Counted from the first letter of the stretch, positions 55,801 to 63,801 are shown. The stretch: 64,000 nucleotides of DNA from a bacterium (GCA_030427205.1 JAUHXC010000046.1:1-64000), one strand, 5' to 3'. Made by a program: numbers and translations. Notes: a model not told the origin generated them from the sequence alone.

Positions 55801-57422
55801 GCGACCCGCGGGTCTTCGATACCGACGGCGACGGCCTGCGCGACGGCGAAGAGGTCGCCATCGGCACCGACCCCACCGCGGGCGATACCGACGGCGGCGG
55901 GCGCAGCGACTTCGACGAGGTGCGCACCGACGGCACCGACCCGCTCGACGCCGCCGACGATCTGGTCTTCGTGGCGCTGCCGACGACGCTCACCGACGGG
56001 GCCGGCTTCGACTGGGACATCGCCGAGAGCGGCGCGGTGGGCGACGGCACGCTCGACGCCTTCGACATCGCCTTCCGGCTGGCGGGCGATATCTTCTTCG
56101 CGACCGACGGCGGCGCGCGGCTCGTCGACGGCGGGCGCACGCTGATCCTCGGCCCGGTCGAGGTGGGCACGGTCGGCGGCCCGGTGCGCATCACCCGCCA
56201 GATCTTCGTGCCCGACGACGCCGGCTGGATCCGCTACGTCGACATCTTCGACAACCCCAACGGCGCCGCGCTGAACCTCTCGGTGGCCCTCGCGGGCAAC
56301 CTGGGCACCGACGGCGCCACGGCGGTCGTCGCCGACAGCTCCGGCGACGGCGCGGTGGGCGACGACGACGACTGGTGGGTGACCGACGACGGGGCGGGCG
56401 GCAGCCCGGCGGTGGCGCTGGTCGTCAGCGACGCCGACGCGCCCGTGCAGCCGGCCGCGCGCCTCTTCAGCGACGATGACTTCGAGATCACCTGGACCGT
56501 GCAGCTGCCCGCCCGCAGCGCCGGGGCCTTGTTGCACTACGGCCTGCAGCGCGACGTGGCCGCCGACGCGGCGCCCATCGCCCAGAGCCTCGTGCGGCTG
56601 CAGGGGGCGGCCCTGCGCGGCCTCGACGCCGCCACGCAGGCGCTGGTGCTCAATCGGGTGATGGTGCCCGACAGCGACGGCGACGACCTGCGCGATGACG
56701 CCGAGCTGGCCCTGGGCACCGACCCGGCCGACCCGGACACCGACGGCGACGGCCTCTTCGACGGCTTCGAGGTCGCGGCGGGCTTCGACCCGATCGGCGC
56801 CGACGAGGGCGACCTCGACCCCGACGCCGACGGGCTGACCAACGTGCGCGAGCAGGCCGCCGGCACCGATCCCAACGTCGACGATACCGACGGCGACGGG
56901 CTCGAAGACGGGGCCGAGGTCGACGTGCACGGCACCGACCCGCTCGACGCCGACACCGACGACGGCGGCCTGAGCGACGGCGAAGAGGTCGCCGGCGGCA
57001 CCGATCCGCTCGACGGCGGCGACGATCAGGGCGGCGGCGGGCTGTGCCAGTTCACCGACAACGTCTTCGCGGTGGCCCCGCCCGGCGGGCAGTTCGCCTT
57101 CGACACCGTCGGCCAGCCCACCAGCGGGCTGAGCGACCTGTGCTTCACCGGCGGCGCGGGTCAGGCGGTCGCGGCGATCACCGTCGAGGTGGCCGCGGAG
57201 GTCTCGATGGTGATCATCGACGGCGACTTCGACACCAGCATGGCCCTGCGCAGCGACTGCGACGATCCGGGCACCGAGATCGACTGCAACGACGACTTCA
57301 TCGACGTGCTGTCGGGCCTCGAGCTCGAGCTGCAGCCGGGGCAATACTTCCTCGTCATCGACGGCTTCGACGACTTCGAAGAGGGCGAGGGCCTGCTCGA
57401 GGTGACCTACACCCCGCTCTGA
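46869..57422 (+). CDS. giant exported multidomain protein B (3517 residues), paralog of A
   Basis: The ATG overlaps the Q' stop (ATGA) and has GGGAGGG upstream. The signal peptide ends PAGPALA before QLDETC. Domain order follows giant A (approximate residues): N-terminal domain with BIG2-like fold (37-203), TSP3 (204-317), regulatory-like beta domains (320-1004), Pro linker, unnamed domain U copy 1 (1018-1288), regulatory-like (1298-1665), Ig-like (1667-2053), von Willebrand A with no metal site left (2069-2258), IPT (2339-2416), then TSP3 blocks with U copies 2 and 3 (2565-2793, 3036-3264). It has one fewer U-TSP3 unit than A. The C-terminus (3390-3517) is a PPC-like domain with DFDTSMALRSDC and CNDD instead of A's Cys-rich/VHL end. 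It closes the operon. Confidence 0.9.
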   Translation: MSAMRTPAGRTALAGLCAALAGICVLLAPAGPALAQLDETCTVSILNRTAPVDALGGFVVPNVPFEEGIRSRVRATCVRNGQLVQGQSALLDLSADVNDIDVRFDRFQPLATRLEVAAINDVAVVEEADTVIEMAALATLPDGRVVTVTPADAGTFWSSSDPRVASIDADGVVTVHSRGVAVIRAQLEGLIASYRLEVAIPEDRDGDGLPDSYEIQNGLDPDDPSDALVDNDLDGLDNVQEYAAGTSPTIADTDGDGLLDGDEVDGGTNAVQADTDGDGLLDGEERRIGTDPTLADSDGDGLSDGAEIELDTDPRSADPTTRVVGQVVGPDGGVVAGAVVFVERSFQAVSGVDGTFVIEHVLVERPVIRASARFIADGVVLDGKSGRIAPVARGTTDLGTVRLRAVVGAVGGTVLSPRGAPVPDARVMVTVGDDERAVNANAAGQYLLQRFDEGAVTVIATDPRTGLRGRAFDQLEADASVQLDVRLSASGTLQGAVIGRDGTAVGPGVTVLLRGPQNLSTTTDDFSRYRFDFIPLGVYTVEAFDDAGNRGRTSGAINGTNQVVEADVTFLGKGRVAGIVETGGGALVRNAQVSLVGRGPFGGAAQAVTDERGAFVIDDVFVGPVELSAVEEATGLAGTGSGRIDFEGDEERVTITLRGAGQIVGVVLASDGETLVSGARLTVSPGGRRGISAEDGTFRFEGLPLGRYRIDAEMPDSPDRGRIAIDLTEPDEDVRADVTLVGLGTVRLTVRDAGGEPAVNVRTTLDARGVFPQQRVAITDADGVVEIDEVLAGPFAVAALDPLTGLAGAVDSTLLADEVLSLELRLESAGSIAGIAFGPDGVSGVRNIRIRLTPSGRQTTTDAAGRFRFDVLPVAAGPYRIEAFDGVGTRRAVVNDIDLGAHGEVIERNLVLAGSGTVTGTVLGPDGEPVSGAAITVDSAVVGAPRRFAATDSDGSWLIDRVPQGRFTVSASLRGLRQAGQVGGAIDFDGQRVVVDVQMNENVIPPPPPAPAGQPQGARNDRLARLFDANDFDYAIHQDGSIRNGTRSVFRGDGGANSGGFLLMLRAAGAGDYSPFAGNGARLELGGRQLALPGTGPGGLTVTRKVYVPRDGYFVRYLEVFENPTDERIDVDVRVRSHFASTTEDRGGFRFTEPPRLVGSSSGDTFADIGIGENSDEYVLVDDRLDLDPFESANQPTVAHVIDGIGGPQRADDGGFLLSDDGTWGRFDAQWSAVAVPPGGRVVIMHFGVQQLDQFGANAAGRRLAQTPLEAIEGLAPEEAFALYNAESEGAAAVGELPTRDSQLVGRVLEGDGETGVPRARITWQSEHPLFRRIRRATAGDDGAYTIDARLGAAGNNVPIPRGPYRITANHPRTGVEAPRQVADFPAGDGPAEQDIVFDNTGLVVGTVRRADGNVVSSGDLYLAGPALEGLLRDATARVEIAVDGRYVVTGVPPGQYRLTAVVDIAGGSPLRGEGQTVVAAGQVAQVDIVLDPTGGVVGRVLDGGGNPAIEVPAGLRADGFRRDGRTDTGGRYAFLDVPEGELTVQATEPRTGIISRDIVRVEPDELAELDLQLVPIGAVEIIATYDDGRIAANAPVQVYRELLGDGFRAAGRTDGSGRMLLSNVPRGAFGVRVLNPQNTVFRAEEAGEIVLHDERVVLPMTIPVDQPPQVLVTAPADLTEALEGRAIALRADAIDDHEVRFVEFYNNGELIGTDRGAPFTVDFVVPQGEGGEILAITARAVDSGDNRTLSDPIRIVRRDDEQLPTVLITAPFDGAAFIEGTTVPFTANAADDVGIARVEFFADGELIATDVEAPYATELRVPRGFADGAPEPMIIRAQAIDRAGNRDSVERNVLVVPDQPPTLRILDAPDGPVVEGDPIRIIAAVDDDLGATVDLLIGEQVLQTRPNAPYRFELFAPLVDDLVDELVDEIVLTLRATDEAGQTDIEELIIEIIEDTPPECVFASPESEFNIIEGQAVDIVADCFDEVGIEQVEFFVDGARVGELTVPPYALETNMPGGEEGPVTLQVVATDTAGQQTTVERQVQRLADEVPPTGRITAPEAGSTITVGPSDIIIALARHGAAGDRIALDLDGDAIDDIGLEAQERVGRALLGLLDPEAIRVGVIDYGPRANTRLALTDDLDAAAAALAAYVGLFADGALDLGAAIEEGVSRLIRQPARRGAAPVIFLIATEGGAVDDFAIARATEAGVVVNTVHIGPGDDAVLRDIAERTGGAHTRITSADDLPDLRRTALFGAGVLVVTAEAEDDVSVEALELSVTAADGALDVAVVDDQAPFNVIVPLPELAGPTAVTLGGAVRDFGENRGPLEPVLITVLPSDTAPQLRAAQPAAGAEGDIVVLSGRFFDPIIAGNTVRFGDAIAPVLDASKLSLRVEVPAGAGSNLTVEAGGLRSAVLEFPLDNDGDGLTDDDERQRGLDPRNADTDGDGLDDGGEIAAGTDPTVADTDEDGLLDGFEVAGGLDPLVGGDGALDPDGDGLDNAAEQAAGTAPRAPDTDGDGLNDGAEVLETNTDPTLADTDGGGIFDGDEVRDDGTDPTVAGDDVGRVAAPQVLRDGGGFDWDVEGDGRVERGSDDAFDGAIELRIDGQRYPDLGLMAPQLAGRQLRLGPANLGDLQVRRKIYVPADERFARVMAIIDNPGGTVREVRVRLTGNFGSDASTLLLGTSVPDGQLDVADDWFATDDAVDGGGDPALSFVFSGPRAPVEPDVVRLQRDSYTLEYPVVVQPGERAIVMHFAVQSATGADALAQAARLVELPDAALVGLTDGERAAVVNFVARADADRDGLPDEDELALGTRPDLPDTDGDGLLDGFEVAAGFDPLVGGEQGLDGDGDGLDNLGEQAAGTDPTAPDTDGDGLTDGVEVNDLGSNPRSADTDLDGLEDGEEINVHGTDPTATDSDGDGLDDGDEVRFLGLDPADPDTDGDGMPDGYEFDQFFDPRDPADGAADPDADDLDNLGEFRAGSDPRVFDTDGDGLRDGEEVAIGTDPTAGDTDGGGRSDFDEVRTDGTDPLDAADDLVFVALPTTLTDGAGFDWDIAESGAVGDGTLDAFDIAFRLAGDIFFATDGGARLVDGGRTLILGPVEVGTVGGPVRITRQIFVPDDAGWIRYVDIFDNPNGAALNLSVALAGNLGTDGATAVVADSSGDGAVGDDDDWWVTDDGAGGSPAVALVVSDADAPVQPAARLFSDDDFEITWTVQLPARSAGALLHYGLQRDVAADAAPIAQSLVRLQGAALRGLDAATQALVLNRVMVPDSDGDDLRDDAELALGTDPADPDTDGDGLFDGFEVAAGFDPIGADEGDLDPDADGLTNVREQAAGTDPNVDDTDGDGLEDGAEVDVHGTDPLDADTDDGGLSDGEEVAGGTDPLDGGDDQGGGGLCQFTDNVFAVAPPGGQFAFDTVGQPTSGLSDLCFTGGAGQAVAAITVEVAAEVSMVIIDGDFDTSMALRSDCDDPGTEIDCNDDFIDVLSGLELELQPGQYFLVIDGFDDFEEGEGLLEVTYTPL

Positions 57423-57499
57423 TCGGCCGCGTCGTCCACCGCGCCTGCGCAGCGCCGCCGAACCTGATAGCGTCCTGCCCAGCCCCGCTGGAGGACGCC

Positions 57500-59791
57500 A
57501 TGTCATCAACCGCCACGACCCCGCCCCGCGAACGCACCGTCGGCCGCACCTGCCCGCTGTGCGAGGCCACCTGCGGCCTGCGCATCACGCTGCGTGAAGA
57601 CGAGGCCGGCGAGCGGGTGATCAAGGTCGCCGGCGATCCGCAGGATGTCTTCAGCCAGGGCTTCATCTGCCCCAAAGGCGCGGCCCTCGGCGCCTTGCAG
57701 CATGACCCCGACCGCCTGAGCCGGCCCCGCGTCCGCGAGGGCGAGACCTGGCGTGAGGTCGACTGGGACGAGGCGTTCGCGTTCATCGAGGCCCGCCTGC
57801 GCCCGATTCTCGCCGACGGCGACCGCAACGCGCTGGCGGCCTACGTGGGCAACCCCAACGTGCACAACCTCTCGGGCATGATCTACGGCCCGGCGCTGCT
57901 GCGCGCGCTCGGCACCCGCAACATCTTCTCGGCGAGCACCGTCGACCAGATGCCGCGCCACGTCGCCAGCGGCTGGATGTACGGCAACCCCGATCGCATC
58001 CCGGTGCCCGACGTCGACCGCACGCGGCTGTTGATCATCTTCGGCGCCAACCCGGCGGTCTCCAACGGCAGCCTCGCCACCGCGCCCGACTGGCCAGGGC
58101 GCATCAAAGCGGTACGGGCGCGCGGCGGGCGGGTGGTCGTCTTCGACCCGCGGCGCACCGCGACCGCGAAGCTCGCCGATACCCAACACGCCATCCGGCC
58201 GGGCACCGACGCCGCGCTGATGCTGGCAATGGCCCACGTCATCTTCGCCGAGGGCCGGGTCGACCCGGGGCGTATCGCGCCGCACATCCGCGGCGGTTTG
58301 CTGACCCTGTCGGCCATCGGCGATGCCATCGATGCCTTCACGCCGGATGCCATCGGTCCCATCTGTGGCATCGCGCCGGATGCCATCCGCGCGCTGGCGC
58401 TCGAGCTCGCCGAGACCGAGAAGGCGGTGGTCTACGGGCGCATCGGCACCCAGGCCACCCGCTTCGGTACGCTCGCCTCGTGGACGGTCGATCTGCTCAA
58501 CCTGATCACTGGCCACCTCGACGCCGAGGGCGGCGCCATGTTCCCCGAGGCGCTGCACGAGCGGCCCGCGCGGGGCAAGGGTCGGGGCTTTCGCACCGGG
58601 CGCCACCGGGGCCGGGTCGCCGGTGACCCCGAGGTGCGCGGCGAGATGCCCGCGGTGCGGCTCGCCGCCGAGATCACGACGCCCGGCGAAGGGCAGATCC
58701 GCGCGCTCTTCACCGTGGCCGGCAACCCGGTGCTCTCGGTGCCCGACGGCGATACGCTCGACGCGGCGCTCGAACAGCTCGAGCTGATGGTCTGCATCGA
58801 CCCCTATCTCAACGAGACCACCCGCCGGGCCGATGTCATCCTGCCGCCGCCGCCGCCCTTGCAGCGCCCGCATTACGACCTGGCTTTCTACACCCTTTCG
58901 CTGCGCAACGTCGCCCGCTTCAGCCCGGCCATCCTGCCCCACGACGGCCCGTCGGAGTGCGATATCCTCGCCCGGCTGACGCTCATGGTGCTCGGCATGG
59001 GATCCCATGGCGATCCGGCGCTCGTCGAGCAGCAGATCGTGGGTCATATCCTGGGTCGGATCTGCCAGGATCCGGCGCACGCGCTGCACGGCCGCGACCC
59101 GCGCGCCCTCGCCGCCGAGCTGTGGGGGACGCGCGGCGTCGAGCGGGCGCTGGATGCCTTGATCCGCACCGGCCCGCGGGGTGATGCCTTCGGCGAGAAC
59201 CCGGACGGCTGGACGCTCGCGAAGCTGGCTGCGACGCCCGGCGGCGTCGACTTCGGCCCCCTCGAGCCGCGGCTGCCCCAGGCGCTGGCGACCCCCGATG
59301 GCTCGATCGATGCCTTCCCCGATGCCATCCGCGATGACATCCCCCGGCTGAAGGCATGGCTGGCCGACGCGCCGGACGGGCTGCTGCTCATCGGCCGGCG
59401 GCACCTGCGCTCGAACAACTCGTGGATGCACAACCTGCCCAAGCTCGTCCGCGGGCAGCAGCGCTTCACCCTGCGGATTCACCCCGCCGACGCCGCCGCC
59501 CGCGGCATCGCCGATGGCGAGCCGGTCGTGCTCTCGGCCCGCGAGGCGGGCTCGGCGCGGGTCGACGCCATCGCTCAGGTCACCGATGAAGTCATGCGCG
59601 GCGTCGTGAGCCTGCCCCATGGCTGGGGGCATGCCATCGAAGGCAGCGGGCTGAGCGTCGCCTCGAAGGTGGGCGGACCCAATGTGAACCGGGTCACCCG
59701 GCCGGTGGTCGATCCGCTGTCGGGCAACGCCGCGCTCAACGGCGTGCCGGTCGAGGTTACAGCGGTGCTCGCATCCGTTGATTCACGATAG
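57500..59791 (+). CDS. molybdopterin (bis-MGD) oxidoreductase, DMSO-reductase family, cytoplasmic
   Basis: A 763-residue enzyme preceded by GGAGG. A [4Fe-4S] site is formed by C18, C21, C25 (CPLCEATC) and C57 (FICPKG), with the usual Lys after the last Cys. Molybdopterin-binding motifs follow: LLIIFGANPAVSNGS, VVVFDPRRTATAKLAD, VAGNPVLSVPD, and the C-terminal domain LRSNNSWMHNLPKL with SLPHGWGH and GGPNVNRVT. By alignment to formate dehydrogenase the Mo-ligand position falls on D149 (SASTVDQMPRH), suggesting Asp ligation as in NarG. No Tat signal is present. It lacks partner subunits, stands 78 bp after giant B and probably has its own promoter. The substrate is unknown; this is the poorly characterised single-subunit branch near formate dehydrogenase/nitrate reductase. 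Confidence 0.88.
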   Translation: MSSTATTPPRERTVGRTCPLCEATCGLRITLREDEAGERVIKVAGDPQDVFSQGFICPKGAALGALQHDPDRLSRPRVREGETWREVDWDEAFAFIEARLRPILADGDRNALAAYVGNPNVHNLSGMIYGPALLRALGTRNIFSASTVDQMPRHVASGWMYGNPDRIPVPDVDRTRLLIIFGANPAVSNGSLATAPDWPGRIKAVRARGGRVVVFDPRRTATAKLADTQHAIRPGTDAALMLAMAHVIFAEGRVDPGRIAPHIRGGLLTLSAIGDAIDAFTPDAIGPICGIAPDAIRALALELAETEKAVVYGRIGTQATRFGTLASWTVDLLNLITGHLDAEGGAMFPEALHERPARGKGRGFRTGRHRGRVAGDPEVRGEMPAVRLAAEITTPGEGQIRALFTVAGNPVLSVPDGDTLDAALEQLELMVCIDPYLNETTRRADVILPPPPPLQRPHYDLAFYTLSLRNVARFSPAILPHDGPSECDILARLTLMVLGMGSHGDPALVEQQIVGHILGRICQDPAHALHGRDPRALAAELWGTRGVERALDALIRTGPRGDAFGENPDGWTLAKLAATPGGVDFGPLEPRLPQALATPDGSIDAFPDAIRDDIPRLKAWLADAPDGLLLIGRRHLRSNNSWMHNLPKLVRGQQRFTLRIHPADAAARGIADGEPVVLSAREAGSARVDAIAQVTDEVMRGVVSLPHGWGHAIEGSGLSVASKVGGPNVNRVTRPVVDPLSGNAALNGVPVEVTAVLASVDSR

Positions 59792-59828
59792 CTTGCCCGC
59801 GGCGCCGATGGCGGCGTTCTCGATGCTC

Positions 59829-59847
59829 GACGATACCCGGCATCGTC
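59829..59847. terminator. hairpin between convergent genes
   Basis: GACGAT (59829-59834), a 7-nt loop, and ATCGTC (59842-59847) lie in the 125-bp gap between the stop codons of the molybdopterin enzyme and the leftward EGF/PPC gene. There is no T-tract on either side, so it is a weak terminator candidate usable from both directions. Confidence 0.3.
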
Positions 59848-59916
59848 TCCGCTCTCGGCCTGGCCCTCGACGCCGCGGTCGGCGCTCTCGTGGTCAACGG
59901 ATACGACCCCCCGCTG

Positions 59917-62900
59917 TCAGTCGACGACCGTGACGCTGTAGGCGCCGGTCGACGACCCGCTGTCGGCCCGGATCAAGACGAAGTACAGCCCCGCCTCGGG
60001 CACTTGCACGTCGAGCTGGCTGCCGCCGGTCGCGGCCAGCCGGGTCACGCCGTCCTGGGCGTACAGCGCGCTGTAGACGTCGAGCCCGGCGGTCGTGAGG
60101 CGGTAGACCTGCCCGCCGTCGAGCTGCAGCGCGAACCAGTCGTTATCGCCGCGGGTCTCGATGACGCCGTCCACCGCGACGCCGTCAGCGGCCAGCGCGC
60201 TCGCGCCCTCGGGCCCGTCGGCGTGGTCGTCGACGCCCTCGTCGGTGATCGTCACCGTGTAGGCGCCGCGGCCGCTGCCGTTGTAGTGACGCACCCGGAA
60301 GTAGTGCCGGCCGCCTTGGGCGAACTCGTAGGTCACGCTCTCGACGTCGCTGGCATACAGCGATGTCTGGCCATCGGGCGCGTAGAGGTAGACATAGCCA
60401 TCGCTCAACCCGGCGCGGGTCACCGCCAGCCGGTAGATGCGGCCCGGCAGCGGATCGAAGGCGAAGTAGTCATTGTCTCCGCCGGTCTCGATGTCACCGG
60501 CGACCGGGATGCCGTCGGTCCGCACCACCGTGGCGCCTTCGGGGCCGTCGGCGTGGTCGTCGACGCCCTCGTCGGTCACCTGCACGGTGTATCCGCCGCG
60601 GCCGCTGCCGTTGTAGTGCCGCGCGCGCAGGTAGTAGGTGCCCGCCTCGTCGATCTCGCGCAGGATGGTCTCGCTGTCGGCGTTGACCAGCACCGTCTGG
60701 CCGTCGGGCGCGTACAGGGTGATCACGCCGTCGCTCAGGCCGTCGCGGGCCATGCTCATGCGATAGATACGCCCCGCGTCGAGCTCGACGGCGAACCAGT
60801 CGCGGTCGCCGCCGGTCTCGATGTCTCCGACAGCTTCGTCGCCCACCGCCAGCGGCGTCGCGTCTTCGGCGATATCCCCGTGGTCGTCGGGGCCGCGATC
60901 GTCGACAGTGAGGGTGTAGTCGCCGGTGCCGACGTTGTTGTAGTGGCGCACGCGCACCGTCCACGGCCCGTCGACGTCGGGCTCGTAGTAGACCGTCTCG
61001 GTGTCGCTGCTGACCCGGCTGTCGCCGGCCGGATCGTAGAGGTTGAGGTAGCCATCACTCAGGCTGCCGCGGCTCAGGGCGATGCGATAGACATGGTTCG
61101 CCTGCGCCTGGAAGACGAAGTTATCACGGTCGCTGCGGGTCTCGATGCGCCCGCCGACCGCCTGCCCGTCGACGCCGATGGGGCTCGCGCCGTCCGGGGT
61201 ATCGGCGTGGTCGTCGAGGCCTTCGTCGGTGAGGGTGACGGTGTAGGTGCCCGACGAGACCACGTTGCTGTAATGCCGCACCCGGATGTACCAGGTGCCG
61301 CCCTCGTCGACCTCGTAGGTGATCGACTCGGGGCTGTCGTGGCCCTGGGCGATGGTCGAACCGTCGGGGCGATACAGGTAGACATAGGCATCGGTCATGG
61401 TCTCGCGGGTGACGGCGAAGCGATAGATGCGATCGGCCTCGGCCTCGAAGGCGAACCAGTCATTGTCGCCGCGCACCTGGATCTCGCCGGGCACCGCCAC
61501 CCCGTCGGCGGCGATGGGCGTCGCGTCTTCGGGGCCGTCGCCGTGGTCGTCGAGCCCCTCGTCGGTGACGGTCACGCTGTAGTCGCCGGTCTGCACGTTG
61601 CTGTAGGCCCGCACGCGGTAGTAGTAGGGGCCGGCGTCGGGCATCTCGTACTTGATGGCCTCGGGCGAGTCGTGGGCCCGCAGCGATGTCATGCCATCGC
61701 TGTCGTACAGATAGACATAGGCATCGCGCAGCCCGTCGCGGGTGACGGCGAAGCGATAGATGTGACCCGGCATGGCGTCGAGCACGTACCAGTCGTTATC
61801 GCCGGCGGGCATGATGCTGTGCGCCTGCACGTCGCCGGCGGCGATGGGTGTGGCTTCGGGCGGGCACTCGTCGGGCTCGAAGACATCGCCCTCGGCGTGG
61901 CTGTCTTCGCAGTCGCCGAAGGGCTCGAGCACGCAGGCGCCGGTCTCGGGGTCTTCGATCAGGCCCGGATCGCAGCGGCAGACCGGCCCCTCGGGCGAGA
62001 CCTCGCACACTGCTCGACCGGGCGCGACGCATGGGTTGGGCTCGCACGGCGCCGGCGCGCGGCAGCTGCCGTCTGCGAGGGGCAGGGTGCCCGCGTCGCA
62101 CTCGCAGATGACGACGTCGTCCACCGGTCGGCAGACCGTCCGCCCGGGCAGCTCGCAGGGGTTGGGATCGCACGGGTCGTCGACCACGCAAGCGCCGGTC
62201 TCGGCGTCTTCGACGAGCCCCGGATCACAGGCGCAGACCGGCAGGCCGTCGACGGCCACGCACTGCCCGCGGCCCGGCTCGGGGCACACCGCCTGCGCGC
62301 AGGGGTCGGCGAGCACGCAGGCGCCGCCGGCGTCGGCATAGCCCGGGTCGCAGGCGCAGATCGCGACGTCGCCCGCCGGCTGGCACGCCGTGCGGTTTTC
62401 GTCGACGCAAGGGTTGGGATCGCACGGACCGCCGGGGGCCGGCACGCACGCGGCGCCGTCGTCGACGAACCCGGGGCCGCAGGTGCAGATCGCGACGCCG
62501 GCCACCGCGCGGCAGACGCTGCGCCCCACCGCCTCGCACGGGTTGGGCGTGCAGGGATCCGCCGGCCCGCCGTCGGGCGGTACGCAGCCGTCGCCGTCGG
62601 CCGCGGGCAGCAGGCCCGGCTCGCAGGCGCACACCGGCTGGTCGTCGGCGCCGATGGCGCACAGGCGGCCGTCGGGGCAGGGATCGTCCGCGCAGGGCCG
62701 CGGCGCGGGCGGCGCGCAGCCGCCCGCGCCGTCGTCGAGCGTGCCCGGCGGGCAGACGCAGACCGCCTCACCGTCGACGGCCGCGCAGAGCTGATCGGCG
62801 GGGCAGGGGGCGGCGGCGCAGGGCCCGGCCGGCGCGGCGTCGGCGCAGCCGCCGGCGCCATCGTCGAAGCGGTCGGGCGGGCAGACGCAGACCGGCTCGC

Positions 62901-63693
62901 CGCCGGCCAGGGCGCACAGGCGGTCGCCACAGTCCACGGCGGCGCAGGCCGGCGGCGCCATCGGGGCGCAGCCGTCGCCCTCGGGCAGCTGACCCAGCGG
63001 GCAGACGCAGGCGGCGGCGCCGTCGACCACCGCGCACAGGCGCGGCCCGCAGTCGGCCTGCAGGCAGGGATCGTCGGCGGGCGCGGCGCAGGCGTCCCCG
63101 TCGTCGACCGTGCCCGGCGGGCAGACGCAGCGCGCCTCGTCGCCGTCGGCGGCGCAGAGGCGGTCGTCGGGGCACTCGATCGCCGCGCAGGGGCCGGCTG
63201 GCGGCCCGTCGGTGCAGCCGCCCTCACCGTCGTCGAAGAGACCCGGCGGGCAGACGCAGACCGCCGCGCCGTCGACCACGGCGCAGGCCCGCTCGCCGCA
63301 GTCGAGCGCAGTGCACGGCGACGGCGACGGCGGCGCGCAGCCATCGCCGTCGGGCAGCTCGCCCTCGGGGCAGACGCATGCGGCCGCGCCGCCGAAGACG
63401 GCGCACAGCCGCGCGCCGCAGTCGACGTCGGCGCAGGGGTCACCCGGCGTCGCGCAGGCCCCGTCGCCGCCTTCGACGGTGCCCGCGGGGCAGATGCAGG
63501 TCGCCGCGCCGTCGATCAGCGCGCAGATCCGGGCGCCGCAGTCGGTCTCGGCGCAGGGATCGGGCGCGGGGCCCTGGTCGGCGGCCGGCGGGTCTTCGTC
63601 GGTCTCGGCCGGGGTACAGCCCCAGCCGAACAGCGTCAGACACGACAGCAAGAGACAGGGCAGCGCGAGCGCGCGCGTCGGGATACCGGGCAT
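59917..63693 (-). CDS. lipoprotein with 13 EGF-like repeats and 6 PPC-like domains
   Basis: A 1258-residue protein. The start at 63693 is chosen because GGAGG lies 5 nt upstream of the ATG. The signal sequence MPGIPTRALALPCLLLSCLT ends at WGC, with C26 probably lipidated. After an Asp/Pro linker, thirteen six-Cys EGF-like units of about 40 residues run to about residue 590, of the form D-P-C-x3-x-C-x4-x-C-x6-8-C-x-C-x-P-G-x-x-D-D-G-x-x-C. The rest is six tandem PPC-type beta domains of about 100 residues. Each opens D-D-H-(G/A)-D-x-P-E-x-A-T-x-(I/L), has G-D-x-D-W-(F/Y) and R-(I/V)-Y-R, and ends (T/S)-V-T-(V/I)-T-D-E-G. It resembles extracellular adhesive or matrix-binding proteins; the ligand is unknown. 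It is not part of the giant operon but has the same domain vocabulary. Confidence 0.88.
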   Translation of the reverse strand: MPGIPTRALALPCLLLSCLTLFGWGCTPAETDEDPPAADQGPAPDPCAETDCGARICALIDGAATCICPAGTVEGGDGACATPGDPCADVDCGARLCAVFGGAAACVCPEGELPDGDGCAPPSPSPCTALDCGERACAVVDGAAVCVCPPGLFDDGEGGCTDGPPAGPCAAIECPDDRLCAADGDEARCVCPPGTVDDGDACAAPADDPCLQADCGPRLCAVVDGAAACVCPLGQLPEGDGCAPMAPPACAAVDCGDRLCALAGGEPVCVCPPDRFDDGAGGCADAAPAGPCAAAPCPADQLCAAVDGEAVCVCPPGTLDDGAGGCAPPAPRPCADDPCPDGRLCAIGADDQPVCACEPGLLPAADGDGCVPPDGGPADPCTPNPCEAVGRSVCRAVAGVAICTCGPGFVDDGAACVPAPGGPCDPNPCVDENRTACQPAGDVAICACDPGYADAGGACVLADPCAQAVCPEPGRGQCVAVDGLPVCACDPGLVEDAETGACVVDDPCDPNPCELPGRTVCRPVDDVVICECDAGTLPLADGSCRAPAPCEPNPCVAPGRAVCEVSPEGPVCRCDPGLIEDPETGACVLEPFGDCEDSHAEGDVFEPDECPPEATPIAAGDVQAHSIMPAGDNDWYVLDAMPGHIYRFAVTRDGLRDAYVYLYDSDGMTSLRAHDSPEAIKYEMPDAGPYYYRVRAYSNVQTGDYSVTVTDEGLDDHGDGPEDATPIAADGVAVPGEIQVRGDNDWFAFEAEADRIYRFAVTRETMTDAYVYLYRPDGSTIAQGHDSPESITYEVDEGGTWYIRVRHYSNVVSSGTYTVTLTDEGLDDHADTPDGASPIGVDGQAVGGRIETRSDRDNFVFQAQANHVYRIALSRGSLSDGYLNLYDPAGDSRVSSDTETVYYEPDVDGPWTVRVRHYNNVGTGDYTLTVDDRGPDDHGDIAEDATPLAVGDEAVGDIETGGDRDWFAVELDAGRIYRMSMARDGLSDGVITLYAPDGQTVLVNADSETILREIDEAGTYYLRARHYNGSGRGGYTVQVTDEGVDDHADGPEGATVVRTDGIPVAGDIETGGDNDYFAFDPLPGRIYRLAVTRAGLSDGYVYLYAPDGQTSLYASDVESVTYEFAQGGRHYFRVRHYNGSGRGAYTVTITDEGVDDHADGPEGASALAADGVAVDGVIETRGDNDWFALQLDGGQVYRLTTAGLDVYSALYAQDGVTRLAATGGSQLDVQVPEAGLYFVLIRADSGSSTGAYSVTVVD

Positions 63694-63721
63694 CGGGGCC
63701 TCCGAGGTGGTCGCGGCGCGC

Positions 63722-63750
63722 AGTATCCACGTCGGCCCCGGCCGAGACAA
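63722..63750 (-). promoter_or_regulatory. sigma70-like promoter of the EGF/PPC lipoprotein gene
   Basis: Read leftward, TTGTCT (63750-63745) and GATACT (63727-63722) are separated by 17 bp. The predicted start near 63715 lies about 22 nt before the ATG at 63693. Confidence 0.4.
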
Positions 63751-63801
63751 CGCCGGCTGCGGTCCACCGGCGTCGGCCTTCGGCGCCCGGTCACACGGCG
63801 G

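Noticed and set aside
46758..57509. A 3583-codon open frame antisense to giant B
   Set aside because: Same explanation as the frame antisense to giant A; the sense strand has a signal peptide, ribosome site and recognisable domains.
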